Positions 1 to 9,215 are shown, counted from the first letter of the stretch. The stretch: DNA of 64,000 nucleotides from CAVZQN01 sp963837395 (GCA_963837395.1 CAWINI010000004.1:434001-498000); one strand, 5' to 3'. The notes: a model not told the origin generated them from the sequence alone. Numbers and translations: made by a program.

Positions 1-75
1 CGCTTCACGTTTCACGTTTCACGTTTCACGTTTTACGTTTTACGTTTTACGTTTTACGTTTTACGTTTTATTTTT
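1..75. repeat. heptanucleotide tandem repeat
   Basis: About ten head-to-tail copies of a 7-bp unit. The first copies read TTTCACG and the later ones TTTTACG, so the array consists of two sub-blocks differing by one base. It starts at or before the window edge and runs into the 3' end of the histidine phosphatase gene, whose stop codon lies inside it. There are no spacers, so this is a simple tandem repeat and not a CRISPR array. Confidence 0.85.
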
Positions 76-639
76 CACGCCCACGTTCCAATTTCTAATC
101 ACAATTCTTCCATAGTCGCGGGCAAGGATGCTAACCGATGAAGTATCTAACATAAGAAGACGTGCAGTAGCAGGCGGAAGTTCAAGCATGCAACACGTAA
201 GGATCCGGAGAAAATGCCCGTGAGAAAATAAGGCCACATCTCCCTGGATTTCCATCAACTCAGGAATGATTTTTTTTGCACGGTTCGCAACTTGATCTAA
301 AGTTTCGCCACCCGGACAACCATGATTCCAAATCGTCCAATCAGGAATTTCACGACGAATCTCATCAGGAGTTCTGCCTTCATAATCGCCATAATGCCAT
401 TCCATAATATCAGGTGTAATTTTCGCTGCGCTTGAGTATCCAGCTAGACGGCAAGTATCTTGCGCACGACGGAGAGGACTTACAAAGACTTGTTCGAATG
501 TTTTGCCATTCAAAAGATTCTTCAGCTCCGATGCATGTTTTTCACCGGCTTCAGTCATAGCAATATCATTCCGGCCGGTGTGTTGTTTCGAAACAGTCCA
601 GGCAGTTTCTCCATGCCTGATAAGCCAAAGTTCGTTCAT
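61..639 (-). CDS. histidine phosphatase (phosphoglycerate mutase-like) family protein
   Basis: A protein of about 192 residues of the branch-1 histidine phosphatase superfamily, which uses a phosphohistidine intermediate; the physiological substrate cannot be told from sequence. The catalytic RHGET motif lies close to the N-terminus (LIRHGETAW), a second arginine motif SPLRRAQDT follows, the acid/base glutamate region is HYGDYEGRT, and the second catalytic histidine is in LFSHGHFLRIL. I chose the ATG at 639 because it puts the RHG motif at residues 8-10, as is usual; the longer open frame upstream has no family similarity. It is divergent from the glycosyltransferase at 687. The last codons run into a tandem heptamer repeat. 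Confidence 0.85.
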   Translation of the reverse strand: MNELWLIRHGETAWTVSKQHTGRNDIAMTEAGEKHASELKNLLNGKTFEQVFVSPLRRAQDTCRLAGYSSAAKITPDIMEWHYGDYEGRTPDEIRREIPDWTIWNHGCPGGETLDQVANRAKKIIPELMEIQGDVALFSHGHFLRILTCCMLELPPATARLLMLDTSSVSILARDYGRIVIRNWNVGVKNKT

Positions 640-686
640 TCGTAGTCTTATTGAGCCAAGCATTGTACCATGTATCGTCGATACCG

Positions 687-2279
687 ATGAACCAGGACGC
701 CAACCACCAATCAAAAATCTGGATACTCTTATCTCTCCTTGCAATTCTTTATTTATTCGGTTCAAACATTCTTCCATTGATCCCTCCCGATGAACCTCGT
801 TATTCGCAGGTTGCGCGCCAAATGTTTGAAAATCATGATTGGATTACACCACGTTTAGGAAATCATCCCTGGTTTGAAAAACCGATTTTGCTCTACTGGT
901 TAATGTGTCTTTCGTTTATTATTTTTGGAGTCACCGAATTTGCTGTTCGTTTTCCATCTGCTGTGTCTGCTCTTATCTGCGTCTGGTTAACATACAATGT
1001 CGTTAAGAAAGCATCGGTGGGAGAAACCAGTGCATTACTTTGCGCAACCATTTTAGGAACGTCCGCTTTTTTTGTCGCATTTTCACATGCTGCTACTTTT
1101 GACATGCTTCTTACAGTTTGCGTTGCAGCTTCACTCTGGTCTTTTTTTGAATTCGATGCATTGAGTGGAAAGAAATATCATCTGTTCGCAGCTTACGCGT
1201 TTTGCGGTTTGGGAATTTTAGCAAAAGGATTTGTTGCACCAGCAGTCATTGCATTAAGCGCAGGAGTTTATTGGTTTACGGAACACCGTTTTCGTGACAT
1301 TAAGCGACTGCATTTAATATCGGGAATATTGTTGGCAGCATTTATTGCTGGAGTCTGGCTTGTGCCGGTTACTTTGATTCATCGTTCATTGTTTTGGGAA
1401 GATTTTTTCGTACAACATCATCTTGCAAGATATACCACTGCAAAGTTACATCGCACAGAAAGTGTATTCTTCTTTATCCCAATCGTATTACTCGGAATGT
1501 ATCCATGGACTGCTGGAATGTTTTGTGGGTTTCGAAATGGTAGAACGGATCAAGAAAGGAAATTGCTTCGCTTTTCTTTAATCTGGTTTATTTCATCATT
1601 CATATTTTTTAGTTTTTCTCGTTCAAAATTACCGGGCTACATTTTGCCTCTGGCGCCGCCACTTGCAGTAATGGCGGCATTCCCACTTCTCGGAGCCTGG
1701 AAGCATGGGAAAAAAATGAAGATCATAGCTACTTTTAGCGTCATCCATATTTTGATTGCGGGCGGAATCCTTTTTTTGCTTAAAGATTTTGACATTCCCC
1801 ATAAGTCGGTTTTCACAGTTATCGCATCAGTCATCGTCTTTATCGCTATTCTTTCAGCACTGTTTTTTTATCGTCAAAAATTCTGGGCAGCAGTAATCAC
1901 CGAGGCTGCGTTCCTCGCCATTGGAATTTTGATTATCATCTACGCGATTTATCCTGCCACTGATTTCAATGAAACACGAACATTGTGCAGGGCCGTAGAA
2001 TCTGAACTGGATTCTAATCATAAAATCGCAGTGTATAACATCTACGATTTTTCATTTGTGTTTTACACCAATGCTAAGGTGGAGCTTGATGAAAAGGGAT
2101 ATTTTATCGATTTGAAAAACGTAAGCGAGTTATATCGCTACCTAAAAAACAAAGATCGTGGCTACATTCTCGCATATAACGAAGATCTGGTGTGGATGGA
2201 AAGAACAGGATTCCTGAAAATCTTGCAAGTGATCTCCGGACCAAAACGCTCCATTGCGGTAGTCACTGTTCGCAAATAA
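687..2279 (+). CDS. ArnT-like glycosyltransferase family 39/83 membrane protein
   Basis: An integral membrane protein of about 530 residues, similar to dolichyl-phosphate-mannose mannosyltransferases and ArnT, which move a sugar from a polyprenyl-phosphate carrier to lipid A, protein or another envelope acceptor. The first periplasmic loop has the hallmark PPDEPRYSQVARQM, whose acidic residues are the usual catalytic site, followed by FEKPILLYWL. Around ten or more hydrophobic segments follow, then a soluble C-terminal part. An in-frame TTG at 651 is possible, but ATG at 687 gives a normal N-terminus before the first membrane segment; no strong ribosome site decides. The acyl-CoA synthetase starts 2 bp after its stop, so the two are probably co-transcribed. 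The acceptor is unknown. Confidence 0.8.
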   Translation: MNQDANHQSKIWILLSLLAILYLFGSNILPLIPPDEPRYSQVARQMFENHDWITPRLGNHPWFEKPILLYWLMCLSFIIFGVTEFAVRFPSAVSALICVWLTYNVVKKASVGETSALLCATILGTSAFFVAFSHAATFDMLLTVCVAASLWSFFEFDALSGKKYHLFAAYAFCGLGILAKGFVAPAVIALSAGVYWFTEHRFRDIKRLHLISGILLAAFIAGVWLVPVTLIHRSLFWEDFFVQHHLARYTTAKLHRTESVFFFIPIVLLGMYPWTAGMFCGFRNGRTDQERKLLRFSLIWFISSFIFFSFSRSKLPGYILPLAPPLAVMAAFPLLGAWKHGKKMKIIATFSVIHILIAGGILFLLKDFDIPHKSVFTVIASVIVFIAILSALFFYRQKFWAAVITEAAFLAIGILIIIYAIYPATDFNETRTLCRAVESELDSNHKIAVYNIYDFSFVFYTNAKVELDEKGYFIDLKNVSELYRYLKNKDRGYILAYNEDLVWMERTGFLKILQVISGPKRSIAVVTVRK

Positions 2280-2280
2280 A

Positions 2281-3852
2281 ATGTTTCGCATGACGAATGA
2301 TTATTTTGCCGGAATTGATTTGCCGGACGATTTTAATCTCGCTGATCATCTTTTGGATGCAAGAATCCGCGATGGAAATGGCGCGTGGATCGCAATCATC
2401 ACCGATCATCAAGTTCTGAAATATTCCGATGTTCTTGTACTTGCCAATAAATTTGCAAACGTTCTTACCCAGCTCGGGGTTGAACAAGAGAATCGAGTTT
2501 TGATTTCTATGCCCGATGTTCCAGAGTATGCCGCTGCGCTGTTTGGAATTCTTAAAACAGGGGCAGTTGTGGTGATGATCAATCCGCAATTAAAAACGGA
2601 AGATGTTGCTTATTTTCTGGATTACTCTCGCGCAAAAATTGCAATTGTTTCGGAAGAAAGTTTCGGGACAGTGGAACAAGCCTCTCGCAATTCATCGCAT
2701 CTAAAGAAAATTCTTACGGTTGGGATGTCACGCAAAACATCCCCTGCAGTTTCATTCGAAGAATTAGAACGGACAGCATCACCAAAATTCGAAAATGCAA
2801 AAACACACCGGGATGATCCTGCAATCTGGCTTTTTTCCGGTGGAACCACCGGCAAACCGAAAGCAGTTGTGCAAACCCATCTCTCTTTTGCAAACACTAC
2901 TGAATGTTATGGGAAGAAGCATTTGGAATATTGCGAGAGCGATCGCACACTTTCAGTCCCAAAATTATTTTTTGGTTATGCGACAGGCAGTAATTTGTTT
3001 TTCCCATTTTCCGTAGGCGCAGCATCGATATTATTTCCTGAAAAATGTACGCCTGAAGTTTTGTTTGAAAAAATCCGAAGGCATCGTCCGACAATATTAA
3101 TTAATGTTCCGACAATGGTTAACCAAATGGTTAACCATTCAGAGGCATTAAAGCAAGATCTTTCTTGTCTACGATTCGCAACATCCGCAGGCGAAGCATT
3201 GCCTGTTGAGTTGTATGAACGCTGGAAGAAAGCATTTAACGTAGAACTTTTGGATGGCTTGGGAACGGCTGAAATGTGGCACATTTTTATTTCAAACAAA
3301 ATCGGTGCGACAAAACCTGGAACTGTTGGACGCGTTGTTCCTGGTTTCGAAGTAAAGGCGGCGGATGATGAAGGCCGTGAAGTGGCTGAAGGTGAAATCG
3401 GAATGTGTTGGGTTCGCGGCAGATCACGCGCCATCGGATACTGGCAGAATCTGGAAAAGACTTCAGCAGGTTTTCGCGGTGATTGGTATGTCACCGGCGA
3501 TTTGATTAAACGTGATGCTGATGGTTATTACACCCATTGCGGACGCGGCGATGACATGATGAAAGTATCCGGCAAATGGCTTTCACCCCAGGAACTGGAA
3601 AACTGTTTGCTCAAACATCCCGCAGTTAAAGAATGTGCAGTCGTTCCAGTGATTGATAAAGCAGGATTAACGAAACCGTGTGCTTATATTGTTGCTTCGG
3701 AATCGAAACCAGGATTGGATGATGAATTAAAAGAGTTTGTCAAAAACAACCTCGAACCTTATAAATATCCGCGCCAGGTAATTTTTCTCGAAACTCTTCC
3801 GCGCACACATCTGGGAAAAGTAGATCGCGCTGCTTTGAAACGTTTTCGCTAA
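2281..3852 (+). CDS. benzoate-CoA ligase family acyl-CoA synthetase
   Basis: An ANL-superfamily adenylate-forming enzyme of about 523 residues: ATP-dependent activation of a carboxylic acid to an acyl-AMP, then to the CoA thioester. The phosphate-binding loop is FSGGTTGKPKAVVQTH near residue 185. The A5-type motif is LLDGLGTAEMWHIF, the hinge region is YVTGDLIKRDADGYYTHCGRGDDMMK, and the catalytic lysine is in LGKVDRAALK near the C-terminus. The overall pattern, including the AEMWHIF segment, is that of the benzoate-CoA ligase family (BadA-like). No ring-reduction or beta-oxidation genes are nearby, so an aromatic substrate is not established. It starts 2 bp after the glycosyltransferase stop; a second ATG at 2290 is an alternative start. 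Confidence 0.8.
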   Translation: MFRMTNDYFAGIDLPDDFNLADHLLDARIRDGNGAWIAIITDHQVLKYSDVLVLANKFANVLTQLGVEQENRVLISMPDVPEYAAALFGILKTGAVVVMINPQLKTEDVAYFLDYSRAKIAIVSEESFGTVEQASRNSSHLKKILTVGMSRKTSPAVSFEELERTASPKFENAKTHRDDPAIWLFSGGTTGKPKAVVQTHLSFANTTECYGKKHLEYCESDRTLSVPKLFFGYATGSNLFFPFSVGAASILFPEKCTPEVLFEKIRRHRPTILINVPTMVNQMVNHSEALKQDLSCLRFATSAGEALPVELYERWKKAFNVELLDGLGTAEMWHIFISNKIGATKPGTVGRVVPGFEVKAADDEGREVAEGEIGMCWVRGRSRAIGYWQNLEKTSAGFRGDWYVTGDLIKRDADGYYTHCGRGDDMMKVSGKWLSPQELENCLLKHPAVKECAVVPVIDKAGLTKPCAYIVASESKPGLDDELKEFVKNNLEPYKYPRQVIFLETLPRTHLGKVDRAALKRFR

Positions 3853-3876
3853 TTTCCTGGGCGGCGCGTTGGATAG

Positions 3877-6744
3877 TTACTTTTGCTCGTTGCACTCTGG
3901 CACATCAGCGTGCCTCAACCTGTGAGCCTGAAAAAGCAGATCAGCAAGATGAATTGCTTTACGGTCTGTTAGCTGTGAAATTTGTTCACGACAGCTTACA
4001 CCGTCTGCAATAATCGTTTCGTCTGCTGACGCCTTTCGTATGGCCGGAAGTAGAACCAGATCACCTATATCTACGGATATTTGGTAGTGCTCTTTTTCAA
4101 ATCCAAACGATCCGGCCATTCCACAGCAGCCGGAATCTAGAATTTGATAATCAAGTCCCATCTTCTTCAAAATTTCTTCTTCGCTTTGAATACCCATCAC
4201 TGCACGATGATGGCAATGGATATGCGCAATTACCTTTTTGTTTAGCTTCGGAATTGGAACATCGTGCATTAAAAGAAATTCACTTAAGAGATATGTTTGG
4301 CGGCTCAATCGTAGAGCATCTTCATCATCTGGAAAAAGATTTGGAAGTTCATCGCGAAAAACGGCGACACAGCTAGGCTCAATTCCAACAATCGGAATTC
4401 CCTGACTGATTTCTTCCTTTAGGTTCTCTATGATTTGGCGCAAAAGTTTTTTGGCTGTGTTTAACATTCCGTAGTCGTAAAGCGGCCTTCCGCAGCAAAG
4501 AATTTTGTTTGGAATCCGAACTGAAAAACCAGAGGATCGAAGCACTTCAGCAGCGGCATTCAATGTGGATGGAAAAAAGAAATTGTTGAAGGTATCTGGC
4601 CACAGAATTACTTTCTTTTCCGCTGATTCACTTTTCACAAATGATTTGCGGAACGTTCGTTGAGCAAATTTGGGAATTCTTCGATTGGGAGAAATGCCAG
4701 CGAGTGCCTTCATTAGATTTGATTGCATCAGGAAATTCACAGATCCTGGAATTTTCGATCCCAATCGCGCCCACCAGTAAATCAATCCCATGCTGTAAGC
4801 AGATCTCGGACGCAATCGGCCTTTATAGTAGTGCGCCATAAACTCCGCTTTGTAAGTTGCAACATCAACACGAACCGGGCAATCCCCTTTGCAGCCTTTG
4901 CAAGACAAACAAAGATCCAAAGCCTCTTTGACATTTGAGTCACGCCATTGGTCTGTTAATACATCATTTTGCATCATCTCGAAAAGTAAGTGTGCACGGC
5001 CGCGAGTCGAATGCTTTTCTTCACGCGTCACCCTGTAACTTGGACACATCGTGTTGCCATTCATCCGTCTGCATTCACCAACGCCAACACAACGCAATGT
5101 CGCACGGGCAAAACTTTTTTGGTCATCAGGATATTGGAAATGTGTTTGCACGTTGATTGGATTGTATTTTGGACTGAGGCGCAAATTCTCATCTAATCGA
5201 TAGGGATTTACAACTTTTCCGGGATTCATTTTTCCATCAGGATCCCAAATGGATTTAAATTCTCTGAATGCTTCAATAAGTTCAGGGCCAAACATTCTTG
5301 GAAGTAATTCGGCTTTGGATTGTCCATCGCCATGTTCACCAGAAATCGACCCACCGAAACTTACAACCTGATCGGCCGCAGCTTCTACGAATGAACGCAA
5401 TTTTTTGATGCCTTCAGCGGTGAACAAATCAAAATTGATTCTGGTATGAACGCATCCATCTCCAAGATGGCCGTACAATGCGGCATCATACTGAAATTGA
5501 TCGAGTAGTTTTCTGAATTCACGCAAATAGGATCCGACTTTCTCCGGCGGCACTGCAGCATCTTCCCAACCTTCCCATGTTTCCGGCTTTCCAGGAACAA
5601 ATGCGGTGAGCCCTAATGCCGATTCGCGGATCCTCCAAACTTTATGATCTTGTTGCAACGAATCGTAAGTGCGCACCGATACTCCATTCGATGCAATTCC
5701 TTTTTTTAATGACTCCGCATGTGCTTCCGCTTCCTGCATCGATCCTCCACCGCATTCAACCAGAAGCCAGCCTCCGCCTTCAGGCAATAGAGCAAGGTTC
5801 TCCGACAAGTAACCTTTTTTGCGCGCAGCATCCACCAGCCAATCATCAATTCCTTCAAGCGCAAATGGCTTGTGCGAAAGGATTTCCATCAGATGATCGC
5901 CGGCGGTTGCCATATCGGGATAACCAAGCACGACAAGTTTCCGGTACGGCGGACTATGCACAAGATTCAATTTCGCATTCAGAACCAAAACACAAGTGCT
6001 TTCGGTACCAACTAAAGCGCGTGCAACGTGAAAACCATTTTCCGGAAGTAATTGATCGAGATTGTAACCAGAAACTCTTCGCGGAATTTTTGGATATTTT
6101 TGCCGAATCAGTTGCGCATATCGATCCCCAAGCGATTTTAAACGCGCATAAATTTCTGCTTCAGGTCCGTTTCCATTAATCTTTTGCTGTAACATTTCAT
6201 CCGAAGTTTCTCCAACCCGGATTCGTAATCCTTGATAAGTCAGGACCTCCAGTTCTTCTATGTTTTCGGCAGTTTTTCCGGCGTAGACTGAATGCACACC
6301 GCAAGAATTGTTTCCGATCATTCCTCCGATTGTGCATCGATTGTGGCTCGCTGGATCAGGACCAAAAGTGAGTCGATGTTTTTCAGCTTCGTTACGAACG
6401 TTATCTAAAACGATTCCTGGTTCAACTTCAGCAATCTTTTGCTGGGGATCTAGATTCAAGATCGCACGCATATGCCGCGAAAAATCTAAAACGATCGCCA
6501 CATTGCAACATTGACCCGCAAGGCTAGTTCCAGCACCGCGGCCAAGCATCGGAACTCCATGTTTGCGTGCTATTTCTACAGTCGCAATTACGTCATCAAT
6601 GTTTTTCGGAAATACAACGCCAATCGGAACCTGACGATAGTTGGATGCATCGGTCGCATATAAGGCTCGTGTACCCTGATCAAATCGCACTTCGCCTACG
6701 ACCGCGTTCTGTAAGTCATGCTCCAGATCTCGTGCCGCGTTCAT
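3877..6744 (-). CDS. FAD-binding oxidase/Fe-S oxidoreductase fusion (GlcD-GlpC type, D-lactate or 2-hydroxyacid dehydrogenase-like)
   Basis: A 955-residue fusion of a flavin dehydrogenase and an electron-transfer module. In order: an FAD-binding domain of the VAO/PCMH fold (PMLGRGAGTSLAGQC near residue 60; GGMIGNNSCGVHS near 140), an FAD-oxidase C-terminal domain (YGHLGDGCVHTRINFD near 425, SGEHGDGQSKAELLPRMFGPEL near 465), a ferredoxin-like region with cysteine clusters (CRRMNGNTMCPSYR and CLSCKGCKGDCP), and two CCG repeats (CCGRPLYDYGML; CCGMAGSFGFEKEHY). Family members oxidise D-lactate, glycolate or D-2-hydroxyglutarate and pass electrons to the quinone pool; the exact substrate is not visible. 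It is convergent with the acyl-CoA synthetase. Length and domain set are complete. Confidence 0.85.
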   Translation of the reverse strand: MNAARDLEHDLQNAVVGEVRFDQGTRALYATDASNYRQVPIGVVFPKNIDDVIATVEIARKHGVPMLGRGAGTSLAGQCCNVAIVLDFSRHMRAILNLDPQQKIAEVEPGIVLDNVRNEAEKHRLTFGPDPASHNRCTIGGMIGNNSCGVHSVYAGKTAENIEELEVLTYQGLRIRVGETSDEMLQQKINGNGPEAEIYARLKSLGDRYAQLIRQKYPKIPRRVSGYNLDQLLPENGFHVARALVGTESTCVLVLNAKLNLVHSPPYRKLVVLGYPDMATAGDHLMEILSHKPFALEGIDDWLVDAARKKGYLSENLALLPEGGGWLLVECGGGSMQEAEAHAESLKKGIASNGVSVRTYDSLQQDHKVWRIRESALGLTAFVPGKPETWEGWEDAAVPPEKVGSYLREFRKLLDQFQYDAALYGHLGDGCVHTRINFDLFTAEGIKKLRSFVEAAADQVVSFGGSISGEHGDGQSKAELLPRMFGPELIEAFREFKSIWDPDGKMNPGKVVNPYRLDENLRLSPKYNPINVQTHFQYPDDQKSFARATLRCVGVGECRRMNGNTMCPSYRVTREEKHSTRGRAHLLFEMMQNDVLTDQWRDSNVKEALDLCLSCKGCKGDCPVRVDVATYKAEFMAHYYKGRLRPRSAYSMGLIYWWARLGSKIPGSVNFLMQSNLMKALAGISPNRRIPKFAQRTFRKSFVKSESAEKKVILWPDTFNNFFFPSTLNAAAEVLRSSGFSVRIPNKILCCGRPLYDYGMLNTAKKLLRQIIENLKEEISQGIPIVGIEPSCVAVFRDELPNLFPDDEDALRLSRQTYLLSEFLLMHDVPIPKLNKKVIAHIHCHHRAVMGIQSEEEILKKMGLDYQILDSGCCGMAGSFGFEKEHYQISVDIGDLVLLPAIRKASADETIIADGVSCREQISQLTDRKAIHLADLLFQAHRLRHADVPECNEQK

Positions 6745-6869
6745 AGCTCCTATCCTAATCCGGAAAGAGCCAAATTGGGAGAGACGCGAAGATATTACTA
6801 CATTTATAGTACTATTTCCAAACTAACTCCACATCTCCGTGACAGCTTTGAAAATCGGCGATCAAACAG

Positions 6870-6966
6870 GTTTCCCTCCTTATGAAGGAGGGGATAAAGG
6901 GGAGGTTGGAAACATTTTGAAGACTCCAACCCCTCTTTGATCTCCCCCTTCATAAGGGGGAGAAAC
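6870..6966. repeat. palindromic element, family 1, copy A (no internal gene)
   Basis: Two inverted arms of about 40 bp begin GTTTCCCTCCTT on the left and end AAGGGGGAGAAAC on the right. Each arm has its own small hairpin (CCTCCTT/AAGGAGG type), and the inner arm ends are GGTTGGA and TCCAACC around a short core containing CATTTTGAAGAC. The same arms and a similar core recur at 16075-16179, and the same arms enclose a DUF559 gene at 29506-29936. The copy lies in the 285-bp intergenic stretch between the FAD oxidase and ogt, where no gene is seen. Confidence 0.8.
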
Positions 6967-7029
6967 GAACGCCGATTTTCATTATTTCTGTTTGATCTAA
7001 TGATCATGAGTTAGTCCGTAGTGAAAAAA

Positions 7030-7521
7030 CTATTTTCGGAGACCGAGATACAACGATTCCATGGATAACAGATATTGTTTTTTCTCTAAGCCGCCACCAT
7101 AGCCTATTAGTTTTCCATTGTGTCCGATCACGCGGTGACATGGAATTACGATCGGTAAAGGATTTGCACCATTGGCTGCTCCAACGGCGCGAACTGCTGC
7201 GGGCTTACCAATCTTTTTTGCAAGATCGAGGTAACTCATCGTTTCGCCGTAAGGAATTTTTTCGAGAGCACGCCAAACATCCAATTGAAATGGTGTTCCT
7301 TCCGGCGCAAGCGGCAGATCGAATTCATAGCGTTCGCCATTGAAGTATTGCTGTAATTGATTCATCACTTCAGAAGAAAGATTTTTGACATGATGCCAGG
7401 ATTCAGGAATTGAATACGAATCAGCATTAAAAATGATTGCAGAAACGCCGTATGAGTTTTCAGCAATTAATAATGAACCGATCGGAGTATTCATGATTGT
7501 AAATTGATTTTGATTTGTCAT
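7030..7521 (-). CDS. ogt: methylated-DNA--protein-cysteine S-methyltransferase
   Basis: A 163-residue suicide DNA repair enzyme that moves an alkyl group from O6-alkylguanine or O4-alkylthymine to its own cysteine. The active-site motif PCHRVIG is present (near residue 128), preceded by a helix-turn-helix with the arginine finger region PAAVRAVGAANGANPLPIVI, and followed by GYGGGLEKKQYLL. Length fits Ogt/MGMT without a fused Ada regulatory domain. It lies 70 bp from alkA in the same orientation, so two alkylation-repair enzymes are neighbours; the spacer is filled by a short palindromic element. Confidence 0.92.
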   Translation of the reverse strand: MTNQNQFTIMNTPIGSLLIAENSYGVSAIIFNADSYSIPESWHHVKNLSSEVMNQLQQYFNGERYEFDLPLAPEGTPFQLDVWRALEKIPYGETMSYLDLAKKIGKPAAVRAVGAANGANPLPIVIPCHRVIGHNGKLIGYGGGLEKKQYLLSMESLYLGLRK

Positions 7522-7535
7522 CTATTTTCTCTACT

Positions 7536-7595
7536 GTAGTGGCGAGCGGAAGCTCGCCTAGATTACTATCAGGACGACCTTCCGGTCGCCCCTAC
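7536..7595. repeat. short double-hairpin palindromic element (family 3)
   Basis: A 60-bp unit bounded by GTAGTGGCGA and TCGCCCCTAC (inverted, one mismatch), holding two internal hairpins: GGCGAGC/GCTCGCC with loop GGAA, and GACC/GGTC with loop TTCC. It fills the ogt-alkA spacer. Its right edge supplies the TAG stop codon of alkA, so it must have arrived at, or coevolved with, the gene end. Confidence 0.6.
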
Positions 7596-8443
7596 AAAGC
7601 CCATAAATAAAATACGGCATAGCTGCGATAAGGACGCCACCGTTCAGAATATTTCAGCAATTCAACATCCGTGAAATCCTTTCCAAATAATTTTGATGCG
7701 CTGCGCCGCAGCACCAAATCACCGGGCAGAAATACGTCTGTCTCACTAAATGCCCGCAACGCAATGTAATGAGCTGTCCACGGCCCGATTCCAGGAATCA
7801 GACACAAACGTCTAATTGATTCATCAACTGAATTTCCAGAATCAGGACCAATCTTTCTTTCGGTCGTGGCTTGCGCAATTTGACGGATCGCTTCGATTCT
7901 TCGTGTTGGTATTCCCAATCCATCCATTGGCGCTTTTAAAACTTGCTCCGGCGTTGGAAATAATATGGCCGAATTGCCATTTAATGGAGTTCCCATTTTT
8001 TGAACGATTCTTCCGGCAATTGTTCGCGCCGACTTCACTGTGATTTGCTGTCCAAGAATTGCGCGGATCGCAACTTCGAACCAATCCCATGCTCCCGGAA
8101 TTCGTAAGCCTGGCAATCGATTCACAATCTTCGCGAATTTGCGATCCTTCTTAAACACACTTCTAATGGCATCAGGATTTGCATTCAAATCAAAGATCCG
8201 TTTTACAGATTCTGAGATTTCGGCAGTAGATCCCGATAATGACGCAGGAATAGTTAATCGCAAAGAATTTCGATCGGGCAAATGCGCGACTTTCAGAATT
8301 CCACTTAAGCCGTTAATTGAGATCGTTCGCTGATAACAGTCGGTTACCCACTCAACATTTTCGATCGCTCGAAATCGCAGGAAATCAAGTAAATGATTCC
8401 AGTGAAATGGCGGATTGTACGACAGTTTGAGGTCCACTTCCAT
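7592..8443 (-). CDS. alkA: DNA-3-methyladenine glycosylase II (AlkA-like)
   Basis: A 283-residue base-excision glycosylase that removes 3-methyladenine and other alkylated purines. The C-terminal half is an HhH-GPD fold: IRAILGQQITVKSARTIAGR, the hairpin region LCLIPGIGPWTAHYIALRA, and the catalytic aspartate in DVFLPGDLVLRR (GD near residue 247), then WRPYRSYAVFYLW at the end. The N-terminal part (PPFHWNHLLDFLRFRAIENVEWV) matches the AlkA N-terminal domain, without the Ada-type regulatory domain. It lies upstream of ogt on the same strand. The final codons and stop fall at the edge of a palindromic element. Confidence 0.9.
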   Translation of the reverse strand: MEVDLKLSYNPPFHWNHLLDFLRFRAIENVEWVTDCYQRTISINGLSGILKVAHLPDRNSLRLTIPASLSGSTAEISESVKRIFDLNANPDAIRSVFKKDRKFAKIVNRLPGLRIPGAWDWFEVAIRAILGQQITVKSARTIAGRIVQKMGTPLNGNSAILFPTPEQVLKAPMDGLGIPTRRIEAIRQIAQATTERKIGPDSGNSVDESIRRLCLIPGIGPWTAHYIALRAFSETDVFLPGDLVLRRSASKLFGKDFTDVELLKYSERWRPYRSYAVFYLWAL

Positions 8444-8492
8444 GATTAAAGAATACAGCTTTACAGGTTCAAAAACTGGTCATTTTCGGACA

Positions 8493-9215
8493 TCATCTTT
8501 CTTTGTGGTATTTGTGGTTAATACTCCGAAAATGCATCTCTGAATCCTGTTCAAATAAATCTGCGGGCTTTCCTGATAAAACGTTTTTACCGTCCTTTAA
8601 AATCGTCACCATATCGCACAAAGATACGATGTCATCGGCATCATGGCTCACGTAAATAATTGGAATCTTCAGTTCATCACGGATCCACAAAATCAATTCC
8701 CGAACTTTGATTTTTAACTCTTCATTTAGATTCGAAAGCGGCTCATCCATCAATAAGAGATCGGGCGAAGCTAACACTGCACGCGCGAAAGCGACTCGCT
8801 GCTTTTCACCGCCGGAGAGTAAATCGATATTTCTATCTAATAAACTTTCCAGCCCAAGCATTTTAACAAGTTCATCAAAACTTAAATTTTCATTTTCCTT
8901 AAAACGATTCAATCCGTATCGCAAATTCCCCTTCACAGATAAATGTGGAAACAAAGCCAGATCTTGAGGAACATATCCAATGCTTCGCTGATAAGCCGGC
9001 AAAAAAATGCCATGCGAAACATCTATCAGCAATCGATCTTCAAATTGAATTTTGCCTTGTTGCGGTTTTCGGAATCCGGCAATCAATTCCAATAACGTCG
9101 TTTTCCCTGATCCTGATGTTCCAAAAATTCCGGCGATTCGGCCATCGAGTTGCAAATCAATCTGCATCAGCAGCTTGTCTGCAGCATAGGACATGTCATC
9201 GATAATGAGTTTCAT
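8493..9215 (-). CDS. modC: molybdate ABC transporter ATP-binding protein
   Basis: A 240-residue ABC ATPase that powers molybdate or tungstate import. Walker A is GTSGSGKTT near residue 33, the Q-loop is YVPQDLALFPHLSVKGNLRYG, the signature is LSGGEKQRVAFARA, Walker B is LLLMDEPLSNL, and the switch histidine is in IYVSHD. The C-terminal molybdate-sensing TOBE (Mop) domain of classical ModC is absent, which is common outside enterobacteria. Its start overlaps the modB stop by 4 bp (ATGA), indicating translational coupling. The last residues (INHKYHKER) are encoded by a dispersed intergenic motif of the ACCACAAA type, so the tail probably grew by read-through into that repeat. Confidence 0.85.
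   Translation of the reverse strand: MKLIIDDMSYAADKLLMQIDLQLDGRIAGIFGTSGSGKTTLLELIAGFRKPQQGKIQFEDRLLIDVSHGIFLPAYQRSIGYVPQDLALFPHLSVKGNLRYGLNRFKENENLSFDELVKMLGLESLLDRNIDLLSGGEKQRVAFARAVLASPDLLLMDEPLSNLNEELKIKVRELILWIRDELKIPIIYVSHDADDIVSLCDMVTILKDGKNVLSGKPADLFEQDSEMHFRSINHKYHKER

Noticed and set aside
1..75. possible CRISPR array at the left edge
   Set aside because: Unit of 7 bp, no spacers, no cas genes; a simple tandem repeat.
5616..6179. 187-codon plus-strand frame inside the FAD oxidase
   Set aside because: It overlaps a complete, conserved gene on the other strand and shows no family features; a shadow frame.
6804..7007. 67-codon minus-strand frame between the oxidase and ogt
   Set aside because: Its codons are the arms of a palindromic repeat and give no protein family; it is a by-product of the repeat.
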